Shown here: one piece after another, positions 7,420 through 15,048 of the stretch
How the letters are laid out: every line of letters begins with the position of its first letter
Position numbering within the stretch: the stretch's first letter is position 1
Source of the DNA: Marinobacterium profundum
Lineage (GTDB): Bacteria; Pseudomonadota; Gammaproteobacteria; Pseudomonadales; Balneatricaceae
Assembly: GCF_001528745.1 (NCBI RefSeq)
Contig: NZ_BCNS01000165.1
Span: 1-43,742 of the forward strand
Length of the DNA stretch: 43,742 nt
Direction of reading: 5' to 3'
Translations under genes and position numbers: made by a program
Notes under the pieces: generated by a model
What the model saw: the letters and a program-made list of their open reading frames with translations, nothing else
Databases searched by the model: none
What the model was told of the DNA's origin: nothing

Positions 7420-7495
7420 TGGTGCCCGGAGGCGGAATCGAACCACCGACACGAGGATTTTCAATCCTCTGCTCTACCGACTGAGCTATCCGGGC
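7420..7495 (-). tRNA. tRNA-Phe (GAA)
   Basis: A 76-nt tRNA including an encoded CCA. The acceptor stem is GCCCGGA (7489-7495 read on minus) against TCCGGGC (7424-7430), with discriminator A. The D-arm contains AGCTCAGTCGGTAGAGC, the anticodon loop TTGAAAA gives anticodon GAA, and the T-arm contains GGTTCGATTCC. A consensus-like promoter lies immediately upstream. Its 3' end is the site of the tandem duplications described at 7106 and 7297. Confidence 0.97.
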
Positions 7496-7508
7496 ACAAC
7501 GGCGAACA

Positions 7509-7537
7509 ATTAAACACGCATGTTCGATTACTGTCAA
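7509..7537 (-). promoter_or_regulatory. sigma-70 promoter of tRNA-Phe
   Basis: On the minus strand TTGACA (complement of 7532-7537) is followed after 17 nt by TTTAAT (complement of 7509-7514). The expected start near 7502 is a few bases upstream of the tRNA 5' end at 7495. Confidence 0.75.
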
Positions 7538-7613
7538 TCCATAAGGCGAATATTTGTTAAATCAGGGGCTTAGGGGCTGTTGGCGTTTGGGGATGCGTTC
7601 TGTTGCTCTGCAA

Positions 7614-7688
7614 AACCCCTCAGACAATGAAGCGAACGCCGCTCAGGGTGGTTCCCTTTGCAAGTTCGCTGAAGCCTTATGAGGGGTT
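7614..7688. repeat. nested inverted repeat between tRNA-Phe and pyrE
   Basis: Outer arms AACCCCTCA (7614-7622) and TGAGGGGTT (7680-7688), inner arms AGCGAAC (7631-7637) and GTTCGCT (7664-7670), both perfect. It lies just past the pyrE stop codon, so it could fold as the 3' end of the pyrE mRNA. No T run follows, so I do not call it a terminator. Confidence 0.55.
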
Positions 7689-7701
7689 ATGCAGCGCAAT
7701 C

Positions 7702-8349
7702 CTAACCCTCGATGCCGTAATCTTTGCGGTAGTTCAGTATGGCGTCGATCTGTGACTCCATACCGCCTTTTTCCTGCAGGTAGGCGATCACATCGTTCAG
7801 GGTGACGATACTGGCCACTGGCATGCCGTAATCGCGCTCCACTTCCTGAATGGCGGAGAGTTCACCCTGGCCACGTTCCATGCGGTTCAGTGCAATGACC
7901 ACGCCTGCTGGTGTGGCACCGGCCTGTTGAATGATCTGCATCACTTCACGGATGGCGGTGCCGGCGGTGATGACATCATCAATGATGAGGATCCGGCCCT
8001 TGAGCTCGGCGCCGACAAGGTTGCCGCCTTCGCCGTGTGCCTTGGCTTCCTTGCGGTTGAATACGTAGGGTACGTCACGCTGGAAATCTGTGGCCAGGGA
8101 CACCGCTGCGGTAGTGGCGAGCGGGATTCCCTTGTAGGCCGGTCCAAACAGAACATCGAAGGGGATGCCGGCGTTTTCGATTGCCGCGGCATAGTATTTG
8201 CCCAGCCGGGCCAGAGCATCGCCACTGTTAAACAGGCCGGCATTGAAGAAGTAGGGGCTGGTTCGGCCGGATTTGAGTGTAAACTCGCCAAAACGCAATA
8301 CGCCGCGCTCGATGGCAAATTCGATAAAGGCTCTCTGGTAGTCCTGCAT
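7702..8349 (-). CDS. pyrE: orotate phosphoribosyltransferase
   Basis: 215 residues, the usual PyrE length. The enzyme joins orotate and PRPP to give OMP in pyrimidine synthesis. The PRPP-binding signature [10 protein letters not shown] is present at about residues 124-133. [18 protein letters not shown] (about residues 23-40) is the N-terminal substrate loop, and [12 protein letters not shown] is the mobile catalytic loop with its conserved Lys and His. GGAG lies 6 nt before the ATG. It is divergent from crc, the same pyrE/crc neighbourhood found in Pseudomonas. Confidence 0.97.
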   Translation of the reverse strand: MQDYQRAFIEFAIERGVLRFGEFTLKSGRTSPYFFNAGLFNSGDALARLGKYYAAAIENAGIPFDVLFGPAYKGIPLATTAAVSLATDFQRDVPYVFNRKEAKAHGEGGNLVGAELKGRILIIDDVITAGTAIREVMQIIQQAGATPAGVVIALNRMERGQGELSAIQEVERDYGMPVASIVTLNDVIAYLQEKGGMESQIDAILNYRKDYGIEG

Positions 8350-8517
8350 GGGGCTCTCCGCACTAAAAACTGGTCGGCGCCTATGATATCAGCGCCTTTG
8401 GCTGCGCTCTATGGCGATTAAGGCCTGCAGAAATTTCAATTTCGGTCGCTAAGCTATACAATTCGTACTTTGTGTTAAGACATTCGCTATTTCGCGCGAT
8501 TTACAGGATCAACAGAC

Positions 8518-9288
8518 ATGCGTGTCATCACCTTCAATACTCAGGGTATTGAACAGGCTACTGATAGAGGTTTTTTCGATTGGATGATTCGCCAGGACGC
8601 CGATGTGGTGTGCCTGCAAAATCTGCGCGCGAAAGAATACCAGCTCGATGCCGATCGCTACCATCCAAAGGGTTACCATGCGTTCTTCTTCGATGCGTTC
8701 GAGGATGGCTATAGTGGTGTGGCGATCTATACCCGCGAGCTGCCCAAGGCGATCATGACAGGCCTGGGATTCGAGCTGTGCGACTCCCACGGCCGCTTTA
8801 TTCAGGCGGATTTCGACAAGGTCAGCGTGGCGTCCATGTCGATTCCTCCCGGTCTGAAAAGCCCGGAAGATCAGATCCGCAAGGAAGAGTACATGGAACT
8901 CTTCATGGGGCATTTGAAAAAGACATTGCGCAAGCGCCGTGACTTCATCTTCGCTGGTACCTTCCATATTGCCCACAAGCCGGTTGATCTGAGCAACTGG
9001 TACGCCAACCAGAGCGTTTCCGGCTTTCTGCCGCAGGAGCGTGTGTGGATGGAAGAAGTGCTGGATGAAATGGGGTTTGTCGATGCATTCCGTCGCGCCA
9101 ACAAGGCGGAGCGCCAGTACAGCTGGTGGCCTGATTACAACCGTGCCTGGAATCTGAACGAAGGTGCGCGGCTGGATTACCAGATCACCACCGCGAACCT
9201 GCGCAACAACGTCAAGGCGGCACGCATTTACCGTGACGAGCAGTTCTCGCAGCATGCGCCTGTCATCGTTGATTACAACATCGGCTAA
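8518..9288 (+). CDS. crc: Crc-like catabolite repression control protein (ExoIII fold, non-nuclease)
   Basis: 256 residues of the exonuclease III/AP-endonuclease fold, placed beside pyrE as crc is in Pseudomonas. Shared Crc blocks include FSQHAPVIVDY at the end, QYSWWPD, and TGLGFELCDSHGRFIQADFD. The nuclease residues are gone: the metal-binding Glu of ExoIII (LQE) is Asn in CLQNLRAKE, and the GDFN motif reads GTFH. That loss is characteristic of Crc, which in Pseudomonas works with Hfq as a translational repressor of catabolic mRNAs. SD-like AGGA lies 10 nt before ATG 8518. A bidirectional terminator follows at 9327-9358. The assignment as Crc rather than ExoIII is strong; conserved regulatory function in this host is inferred. 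Confidence 0.88.
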   Translation: MRVITFNTQGIEQATDRGFFDWMIRQDADVVCLQNLRAKEYQLDADRYHPKGYHAFFFDAFEDGYSGVAIYTRELPKAIMTGLGFELCDSHGRFIQADFDKVSVASMSIPPGLKSPEDQIRKEEYMELFMGHLKKTLRKRRDFIFAGTFHIAHKPVDLSNWYANQSVSGFLPQERVWMEEVLDEMGFVDAFRRANKAERQYSWWPDYNRAWNLNEGARLDYQITTANLRNNVKAARIYRDEQFSQHAPVIVDYNIG

Positions 9289-9326
9289 CGCTATGCCATT
9301 CGCGACCCTAAGAAGGTGTGCGACAT

Positions 9327-9358
9327 AAAAAAGGGAGCCTGTTCAGGCTCCCTTTTTT
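9327..9358. terminator. bidirectional terminator between crc and rph
   Basis: GGGAGCCT (9333-9340) and AGGCTCCC (9345-9352) form a perfect stem with A6 before and T6 after, so it serves both the rightward crc and the leftward rph transcripts. Confidence 0.9.
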
Positions 9359-9386
9359 CTTGCAGCTTGTATGGCAACCGCAGGGT

Positions 9387-10157
9387 TTAGCCTGCCAGTG
9401 CGGCCTTCTGTGCCTCAACCAGCTCACCGATACCCTTGCGCGCAAGATCCAGCATGGCGTTCAGTTCGTCCTGAGAGTAGGTCGCGCCTTCCGCAGTACC
9501 CTGAACCTCAACAAAGCCGCCGCTACCGGTCATGACCACGTTCATGTCGGTGTGGGCCTTGGAGTCTTCGGCGTAATCCAGATCCAGTACCGGTACGCCT
9601 TCATAGATGCCGACGGATACCGCTGCCAGCATATGCGCAATAGGGTCACCTTTCATGGCGCCGTTCTTGTCTTTCTTCAGCACATTGATGGCATCCTGCA
9701 GTGCGACAAAGGCGCCGGTGATGGATGCCGTGCGGGTGCCGCCGTCGGCCTGCAGCACGTCGCAGTCGATGGTGATGGTGTTCTCGCCGAGCTTCTTGAG
9801 GTTCAGTGCAGCGCGCAGTGAGCGGCCGATAAGGCGCTGTATCTCGACGGTGCGCCCGCCCTGCTTGCCGCGGGCGGCTTCACGGTCGGTACGGGTATTG
9901 GTGGAGCGAGGCAGCATGCCGTATTCGGCCGTTACCCAGCCCTGGCCACTGCCGCGCAGGAAACGCGGAACACCACGCTCAACGGTGGCAGTGCACAGTA
10001 CCTTGGTATCGCCGAACTCAATCAGCACCGAACCTTCAGCGTGTTTGGTGAAATTGCGCGTAATTTTGATATCACGCATCTGATCCGGCTGGCGTCCGCT
10101 CGGGCGAAGCTTTTTAAGTCCCAGGTCCTGCAGCTGGTCGGAGATGCTCGAGCTCAT
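9387..10157 (-). CDS. rph: ribonuclease PH
   Basis: RNase PH, a phosphorolytic 3'-5' exoribonuclease that trims tRNA 3' ends. It shows the family blocks [46 protein letters not shown] and [18 protein letters not shown], with phosphate-binding Arg residues in the [14 protein letters not shown] segment. Most orthologues begin MRPSGR; here that segment reads LRPSGR with a CTT codon, so translation must begin earlier. ATG 10155-10157 gives a 17-residue N-terminal extension and total 256 residues. AAGG stands 12 nt before it, rather far. Divergent from yicC, a common pairing. Confidence 0.95.
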   Translation of the reverse strand: MSSSISDQLQDLGLKKLRPSGRQPDQMRDIKITRNFTKHAEGSVLIEFGDTKVLCTATVERGVPRFLRGSGQGWVTAEYGMLPRSTNTRTDREAARGKQGGRTVEIQRLIGRSLRAALNLKKLGENTITIDCDVLQADGGTRTASITGAFVALQDAINVLKKDKNGAMKGDPIAHMLAAVSVGIYEGVPVLDLDYAEDSKAHTDMNVVMTGSGGFVEVQGTAEGATYSQDELNAMLDLARKGIGELVEAQKAALAG

Positions 10158-10264
10158 TGTGATCTGTTACCTTCATCTTTGGAGAGAGCCCGGCGGTGTA
10201 GTGACGCAGGCCAGGCTGTTAGAATGGTTATCCGAACAGCCAATTCTAATCGAGATCGGACGAC

Positions 10265-11128
10265 ATGACACGCAGTATGACGGCCTTCACCCGCCAGGAG
10301 ACCCAGGGCGACTGGGGCAGCCTGATATGGGAAATTCGCTCGGTAAACCACCGCTACCTAGAACCCCACCTGCGCTTGCCGGACAGTCTGCGCGAGCTTG
10401 AAGGCAGTCTGCGCGAAAAACTGCGCATATCGCTGAGTCGTGGCAAGGTTGAATGCACGCTGCGTTTTGTGCCGGAAACCCAGCAGCAGACGCTAAGCGT
10501 TGACCGCGAGTATGCCGCCCAGCTGGTGGCGGCGGCTGAAGAGTTGGGTCAGATGATCAGCGATCGCCAGCCAATCAATCCACTGGAAGTGCTGCGCTGG
10601 CCCGGGGTGCTGCTGGAAAGCGAGCTGGATATGGATGCCGTCAAAAAGGAGGCATTAAAACTGTTCAATACAGCACTGGATGATCTTGCCCAGGGGCGCG
10701 GTCGTGAGGGCGCGGAGCTGGCGTTACTGATCGCACAGCGCCTGGACAGTATCGAGCTGGTGGTAATCCAGGTGCGGGGGCGTCTGCCCGAGATACTCCA
10801 GGGGCAGCGCAACAATCTGCGCAACCGCCTCACCGAGTTGCGGGCTGAGCTGGACGAAACGCGTATCGAGCAGGAGATCGCCCTGCTGGCACAGAAAGCC
10901 GATGTAGACGAAGAGCTCGACCGCCTCGATACCCATGTGCAGGAAGTGCGCCGCGTACTGCAACAGAAGGAGCCGGTGGGGCGTCGCCTCGACTTCCTGA
11001 TGCAGGAACTCAACCGTGAAGCCAACACCCTGTCATCGAAATCCATCGTTGCCGACACAACCCAGTGCGCCGTCGAACTCAAGGTGCTGATCGAGCAGAT
11101 GCGAGAGCAGATTCAGAACATCGAGTAG
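10265..11128 (+). CDS. yicC: YicC-family endoribonuclease
   Basis: 287 residues, the normal YicC length. The N-terminal domain opens MTRSMTAFTRQETQGDWGSL and contains EIRSVNHRYLEPHLRLP, both typical. The C-terminal DUF1732 part ends RRLDFLMQELNREANTLSSK, then DTTQCAVELKVLIEQMREQ. YicC proteins are metal-dependent endoribonucleases acting on small RNAs and structured mRNAs. Divergent from rph with 107 bp between starts; convergent with mepA, whose stop is 45 bp away with no terminator seen between them. Confidence 0.93.
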   Translation: MTRSMTAFTRQETQGDWGSLIWEIRSVNHRYLEPHLRLPDSLRELEGSLREKLRISLSRGKVECTLRFVPETQQQTLSVDREYAAQLVAAAEELGQMISDRQPINPLEVLRWPGVLLESELDMDAVKKEALKLFNTALDDLAQGRGREGAELALLIAQRLDSIELVVIQVRGRLPEILQGQRNNLRNRLTELRAELDETRIEQEIALLAQKADVDEELDRLDTHVQEVRRVLQQKEPVGRRLDFLMQELNREANTLSSKSIVADTTQCAVELKVLIEQMREQIQNIE

Positions 11129-11173
11129 TTCTCCTGGTGTTACGCCTCGGTTACAAAAGCTGTTGTCCTGTAT

Positions 11174-12043
11174 TCAGGGAGCGCGCAGTACCTGGGTGCA
11201 CTGCTGAGGCATGGGCGGAGGCGTGGGTTTGGGGGTTACTTTTGGCTTTGGTGGCGCCGTACCGCGCAGCTGGGCGTAGAACTCGTCGCTGAACCACCAG
11301 TCCAGATCTTCGCCACAGGGTGCGTTGAGCACTGGCTGCTGGGGCACGCAGTTCTTGTCGCCGGCGGGGCAGGCCAGGCGCACGTGGAAATGATAGTTGT
11401 GTCCCCACCATGGGCGTATCTTGCGCAGCCAGGCGTTATCGCTGCCAGCACTAGCGCACAGCTCGCGCTTGATGGTGGGGTGAACAAAGATTCGTTCGAC
11501 CCTGGGGTCTTCGGAGGCCAGGCGCAGTATGCGTGGGGTTCTCTGATCCCAGTTCGCTTCGATCAGGCGGTGCGCCTTTGCGTCGGCGAGGGGGACGGCG
11601 GAGATATTGTTGCGCTCCCACGCGGTCAGGGGGCGCTGCGACGTGCGTGCGTCCTGCGAGTACCAGATATCCGCATCCAGCCCCAGCTGATGACTGCGGT
11701 GGCCGTAGCTGAAGGGGCCGCCACGGGCCATGGACATATCGCCTATCTGCAGCTGACCAAGACCCTGCTGCGCCACCCGGGTGGAAAAGTCCTTCAGGAA
11801 ACCGATCAAGGCCGGATTGCCGTAATGGCGGTCACGCTCGGTGCGCATAAGCTGGAAACCCTCGCCGCGAGTCGGCATTTGCTCGGCGCCGCTGAGGCAG
11901 CCATTGGTGTACTGGCCAATGCTCGCGGAAGGCTGCGAGGACGGTGCCTTGACGCCTTCCCAGAGATTGGCGCCGCTGACTGCAGCGCCGCTGAGTACCA
12001 TGGCGCCGCCGACGAGTATCGAGTAAAGGGGTTTCATAATCAT
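11174..12043 (-). CDS. mepA: penicillin-insensitive murein endopeptidase MepA
   Basis: A periplasmic LAS-type zinc metallopeptidase that cuts the D-Ala-meso-DAP cross-links of peptidoglycan. An N-terminal signal peptide (about 25 residues ending GAAVSGA) is followed by the first zinc-ligand motif GHRSHQLGLDADIWY and the second, WWGHNYHFHVRLACP. These are the MepA forms of the H-x6-D and HxH signatures. Starts at GTG 12049, ATG 12043 and ATG 12037 are all in frame; I chose 12043, uncertain by two codons either way. Length about 289 against 274 in E. coli; the C-terminus adds a Pro/Lys-rich tail (KPKVTPKPTPPPMP). Confidence 0.92.
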   Translation of the reverse strand: MIMKPLYSILVGGAMVLSGAAVSGANLWEGVKAPSSQPSASIGQYTNGCLSGAEQMPTRGEGFQLMRTERDRHYGNPALIGFLKDFSTRVAQQGLGQLQIGDMSMARGGPFSYGHRSHQLGLDADIWYSQDARTSQRPLTAWERNNISAVPLADAKAHRLIEANWDQRTPRILRLASEDPRVERIFVHPTIKRELCASAGSDNAWLRKIRPWWGHNYHFHVRLACPAGDKNCVPQQPVLNAPCGEDLDWWFSDEFYAQLRGTAPPKPKVTPKPTPPPMPQQCTQVLRAP

Positions 12044-12201
12044 AAGCACTCTAGTGTCGGGTCCAGGCTCACAGTATAGAGCTGCATCTAACGCGTCTGA
12101 AAACGGGAACTGTTCCAGGCAGGGGCCCTCGCTGTTAGACGCGGATTAAGGGCCGTGTTTGACGGTGTGATCAACGAGGCCGCAAGCCAAATTCTCTGTG
12201 C

Positions 12202-13578
12202 CTATTCGGCCTGCCGCCAGAACGACGACTTGCGGCCGTGTCTTTCGCGCAGCGCCGTCTCGAAACCCGCCCGGTCAGAAAAAGGATGGTAGTTCGCAAT
12301 GTCGGTATCAAGCTGGGCGAGGTTTTTGTAGTAGCGGGCCGCGTGGCCATAGGCATTGCTGCGGCCGCTGTCGAGTATGTCTTCCAGCAGGGTGCGGTAG
12401 CAGATCGCAGCCGCCAGGGCGTGGCCGTTGTGGCTGAAGGTCTGCGCCCAGCGCGCCAGGGTGTTGTAGCCCACAGAATCCAGGCTGTCGGCCCGCTCCA
12501 GTGCCGTCCTGGCCGCCAGATCCTGTGCATCCAGCGCGATCAGGGTCGCAATGGCGCTGTAGAGGCTGCCGGCTGCCAGCGCCCTGTCGATAGCGCCGTC
12601 GCGCACGGCGTCTTTTTCGTGTTCGGGCAGTACGTCCAGCAGGGCCTGCAGCCTGTCGAAGTCGGGGTCGGCGTCATAGGCGCTGCGCCTCAGGCTGATC
12701 AGCTCGTCGGTCTGGCCGAGCAGCGACAGGGTTTTGTCGAGCAGGCGTCCATGGTCGGATGCGAAATGGGCGCTCCAGGGCTCCTGCAGCCATTTCAGCG
12801 CGCTCTGACCGTCGTCAATCGACAGGCAGAACTCGATAATACTGCGCTTTTGCTGCTCGTTTGGCTGCGGCGAGTGCAGCAGCGTTGCGCGTTCATACAG
12901 GCGAACATCGCCGAGTGCCTCGGCGACCGCGGTCAGTCCCAGGGTCGCCTGGAACTCTGCATGGTTGTAAGGATCATTGTTGTCATCTTTACCGGCGGCA
13001 CCTTTGATGTCTCCCTCGAAGCGCCAGGCCAACTGCGTGAGCTCCTCTTTGGATAGTAATGTCGCTGAGTTCGGTATCAGGTTGTCCCAGATGGCGTAGT
13101 CGTTGGCCTGAAAGCGGGCATAGATTTCCTGTGGCCAGTCGGTTTTGCAGCTGTTTGTCCGGCGCCATAGGGTCGCGGCACGCAGCCAAAGCTGGACCGC
13201 CTCGTGGTAGGCATCGCCAATCGAACCGCTGGAATCGTCGGCCCGGTCATAGCTGTTCGGGTGCGTGGCGCAGAACAGGTCTGCTAGCTCGAAGGCGGCC
13301 CTGGGGGCCTGCTCAAGCAGAGGTTCTATATCCGTGATAATGGCTTCAAGCGTCAGGCTGAAACCGTGGCTTTCCCGGTAGGGAATAAAACGTCGGCCGC
13401 GCTTGATCGACTGGATACGTTTTTTGAGCGACCGGGCGAGCGCTGTCGGGTCGCTGCGCAGCAGCTGGCTTTCGATACGGTGATCGATGTCCGCGTGCCG
13501 GCCATGGATAGACTCGATGAGATCCGCGAGGCTGTCCACCGGCATGGATCTGAGTAAGTGTTTTAGCTCTGCGTTCAA
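12202..13578 (-). CDS. DUF6880-like helical-repeat protein
   Basis: 458 residues, mostly alpha-helical, with repeated helix pairs in the C-terminal half reminiscent of TPR/HEAT solenoids. The start is TTG 13576-13578 (LNAELKHLLRSMPVDSLADL), because AAGGAG (complement of 13587-13592) lies exactly 8 nt before it. The much longer frame back to 13809 has no such support and would overlap the start of the next gene. A serine-protease or SWIM-type motif is absent. The family call is from memory of the opening segment and is tentative. Its function is unknown; it is divergent from the gamma-butyrobetaine dioxygenase gene but not obviously connected to carnitine use. Confidence 0.65.
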   Translation of the reverse strand: MNAELKHLLRSMPVDSLADLIESIHGRHADIDHRIESQLLRSDPTALARSLKKRIQSIKRGRRFIPYRESHGFSLTLEAIITDIEPLLEQAPRAAFELADLFCATHPNSYDRADDSSGSIGDAYHEAVQLWLRAATLWRRTNSCKTDWPQEIYARFQANDYAIWDNLIPNSATLLSKEELTQLAWRFEGDIKGAAGKDDNNDPYNHAEFQATLGLTAVAEALGDVRLYERATLLHSPQPNEQQKRSIIEFCLSIDDGQSALKWLQEPWSAHFASDHGRLLDKTLSLLGQTDELISLRRSAYDADPDFDRLQALLDVLPEHEKDAVRDGAIDRALAAGSLYSAIATLIALDAQDLAARTALERADSLDSVGYNTLARWAQTFSHNGHALAAAICYRTLLEDILDSGRSNAYGHAARYYKNLAQLDTDIANYHPFSDRAGFETALRERHGRKSSFWRQAE

Positions 13579-13798
13579 CAGACCGGCTCCTTTTGCTTGG
13601 GAGGCTGGACGAAAAGCCCGATGGTAACGGGTTGGCTTGCCGCCGTGAAGTAGTGTCTGTTTCCGGGTATTGCCTGCGCGGGTTGTCGTTTTGATGTCAT
13701 TGATTGTCGATTGAGTGCCATCCTGACCGGGGCGCTTCGCCTTAAACTCGTGCAGAGGCTGTCGCCTGGGCAGCTGCAACGACGTTAGGAACAGAGAC

Positions 13799-14977
13799 AT
13801 GATCGACAACAGTGCTGCTTTTGAAACCGCAGGCTACGGCCGTTACCCCGTGTCCCATCTGCCGCTTCGCATCGAGACGGGCCCCGAGTCTCTGCGTCTG
13901 GTCTGGGACGATGGCCGCGAGAGTGAGTTTCACTACCTGTGGCTGCGGGACAACTGTCCCTGCGCGAGCTGCGTATCCACGCTAACACGGGAGCAGCTGT
14001 TCGAGATCTGTGATGTGTCGCTGTCTATTCAGCCCTCGGAGGCGCGGCTGGATGACGACTATCTGACCATTCAGTGGCTGGGTGACGGACACAGTAGCCG
14101 CTTTCATCCCGGCTGGCTGCGCACCCATTGCTACAGCGAGCAGGCCCGGGCAGAGCGGCAGTGGCAGCCCGAAATTTGGGACAAGGCCGCGATCGAAGTC
14201 TGCCTGCCCAAATACGATTACGCCGACATGATGCAGGATGATGCAGTTTTACTGCGCTGGTTGCGAAAGCTGCGTGATTGTGGCATTTCCCTGCTGCAAA
14301 ATACCGATACAAGACCCGGCACTCTGCAGCAGGTGGCCGAGCGTATTTCTTTTATTCGGGAAACCAACTTCGGCACCCTGTTCGATGTGCGCTCCAAGCC
14401 CGATGCCAATACAGCGGCCTACACCACTTTGCGTCTGCCGCTGCATACGGATTTGCCGACACGGGAGCTGCAGCCTGGCCTGCAGTTTCTGCATTGCCTG
14501 GAAAATGATGCCAGCGGTGGCGAGTCGATTCTGGTGGATGGCTTTCGCATTGCCGAGCATATGCGTGAAGAATATCCCGACGACTTCGCTGCTCTCAGTC
14601 GCCTGCCGATGGATTTTTACAACAAGGATCGCAACAGCGATTACCGTTTCCGCGGGCCTGCGCTGGTGCTTGATGGTCAGGGGACTGTGATCGAGGTACG
14701 TTTTGCCAACTTCCTGCGGGGCCCGCTGGATGTGCCGGCCGATCAGGTAGTGCGGCATTATCGCGCCTACAGTACCTTTATCCGCCTGACCCGCGAGCCT
14801 CGCTTCCAGTTTGAATATCGTCTGGTGCCCGGCGACCTGCTGGTGTTCGATAACCGACGTGTGCTGCATGCGCGCCGCGCATTTGACCTGCAACAGGGCC
14901 AGCGTCATCTGCAGGGCTGCTATGTCGACCGTGACGAACTGCTGTCTCGCATTCGGGTGCTTGAACGCAGTCTATAG
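13799..14977 (+). CDS. gamma-butyrobetaine dioxygenase
   Basis: 392 residues. It is an Fe(II)/2-oxoglutarate-dependent dioxygenase that hydroxylates gamma-butyrobetaine to L-carnitine. The N-terminal zinc-binding DUF971 domain shows CPCASC (Cys53, Cys55, Cys58) and His103 in RFHPGWL. The TauD-like catalytic domain shows the iron triad as His216-x-Asp218 (LHTDLP) and His357 (LHARRAF), with RxF/R residues for 2-oxoglutarate nearby and the ending RHLQGCYVDRDELLSRIR typical of the family. AGGA lies 9 nt before ATG 13799. Trimethyllysine dioxygenase is the closest alternative, but bacterial context beside carnitine genes favours gamma-butyrobetaine. Monocistronic, convergent with the regulator gene at 15043. 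Confidence 0.9.
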   Translation: MIDNSAAFETAGYGRYPVSHLPLRIETGPESLRLVWDDGRESEFHYLWLRDNCPCASCVSTLTREQLFEICDVSLSIQPSEARLDDDYLTIQWLGDGHSSRFHPGWLRTHCYSEQARAERQWQPEIWDKAAIEVCLPKYDYADMMQDDAVLLRWLRKLRDCGISLLQNTDTRPGTLQQVAERISFIRETNFGTLFDVRSKPDANTAAYTTLRLPLHTDLPTRELQPGLQFLHCLENDASGGESILVDGFRIAEHMREEYPDDFAALSRLPMDFYNKDRNSDYRFRGPALVLDGQGTVIEVRFANFLRGPLDVPADQVVRHYRAYSTFIRLTREPRFQFEYRLVPGDLLVFDNRRVLHARRAFDLQQGQRHLQGCYVDRDELLSRIRVLERSL

Positions 14978-15010
14978 CTTGCCTGGATCGCAACCCGACA
15001 TGTTGTGATG

Positions 15011-15048
15011 TTGGGTTACGACCCTGCGGGCCTGCACCCAACCTACAT
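15011..15048. repeat. dispersed REP-like repeat
   Basis: TTGGGTTACG...CCTGCGGGCCTGCACCC followed by AACCTAC. Its reverse complement recurs, with changes, at 20279-20310 (GTAGG, TGCAGGCCCG, GGCGTAACCCAA). It lies between two convergent genes and overlaps the last codons of the regulator gene at 15043, a usual setting for REP-type sequences. Confidence 0.6.

Noticed and set aside
7012-7440. Repeats that might suggest a CRISPR array
   Set aside because: Repeat units are of unequal length and spacing, contain tRNA and terminator sequence, and there are no cas genes.
13684-13784. TTGTCG direct repeats (13684, 13704) and CTGTCGCCT...CGACG (13759-13784) before the dioxygenase gene, thought to be a third copy of the carnitine promoter module
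   Set aside because: Only half-sites match and the 19-, 13- and 15-nt spacings are not kept.
12202-13809. Longer start (13809) for the DUF6880-like protein
   Set aside because: Would overlap the dioxygenase start and lacks a ribosome site, while TTG 13578 has AAGGAG at 8 nt.
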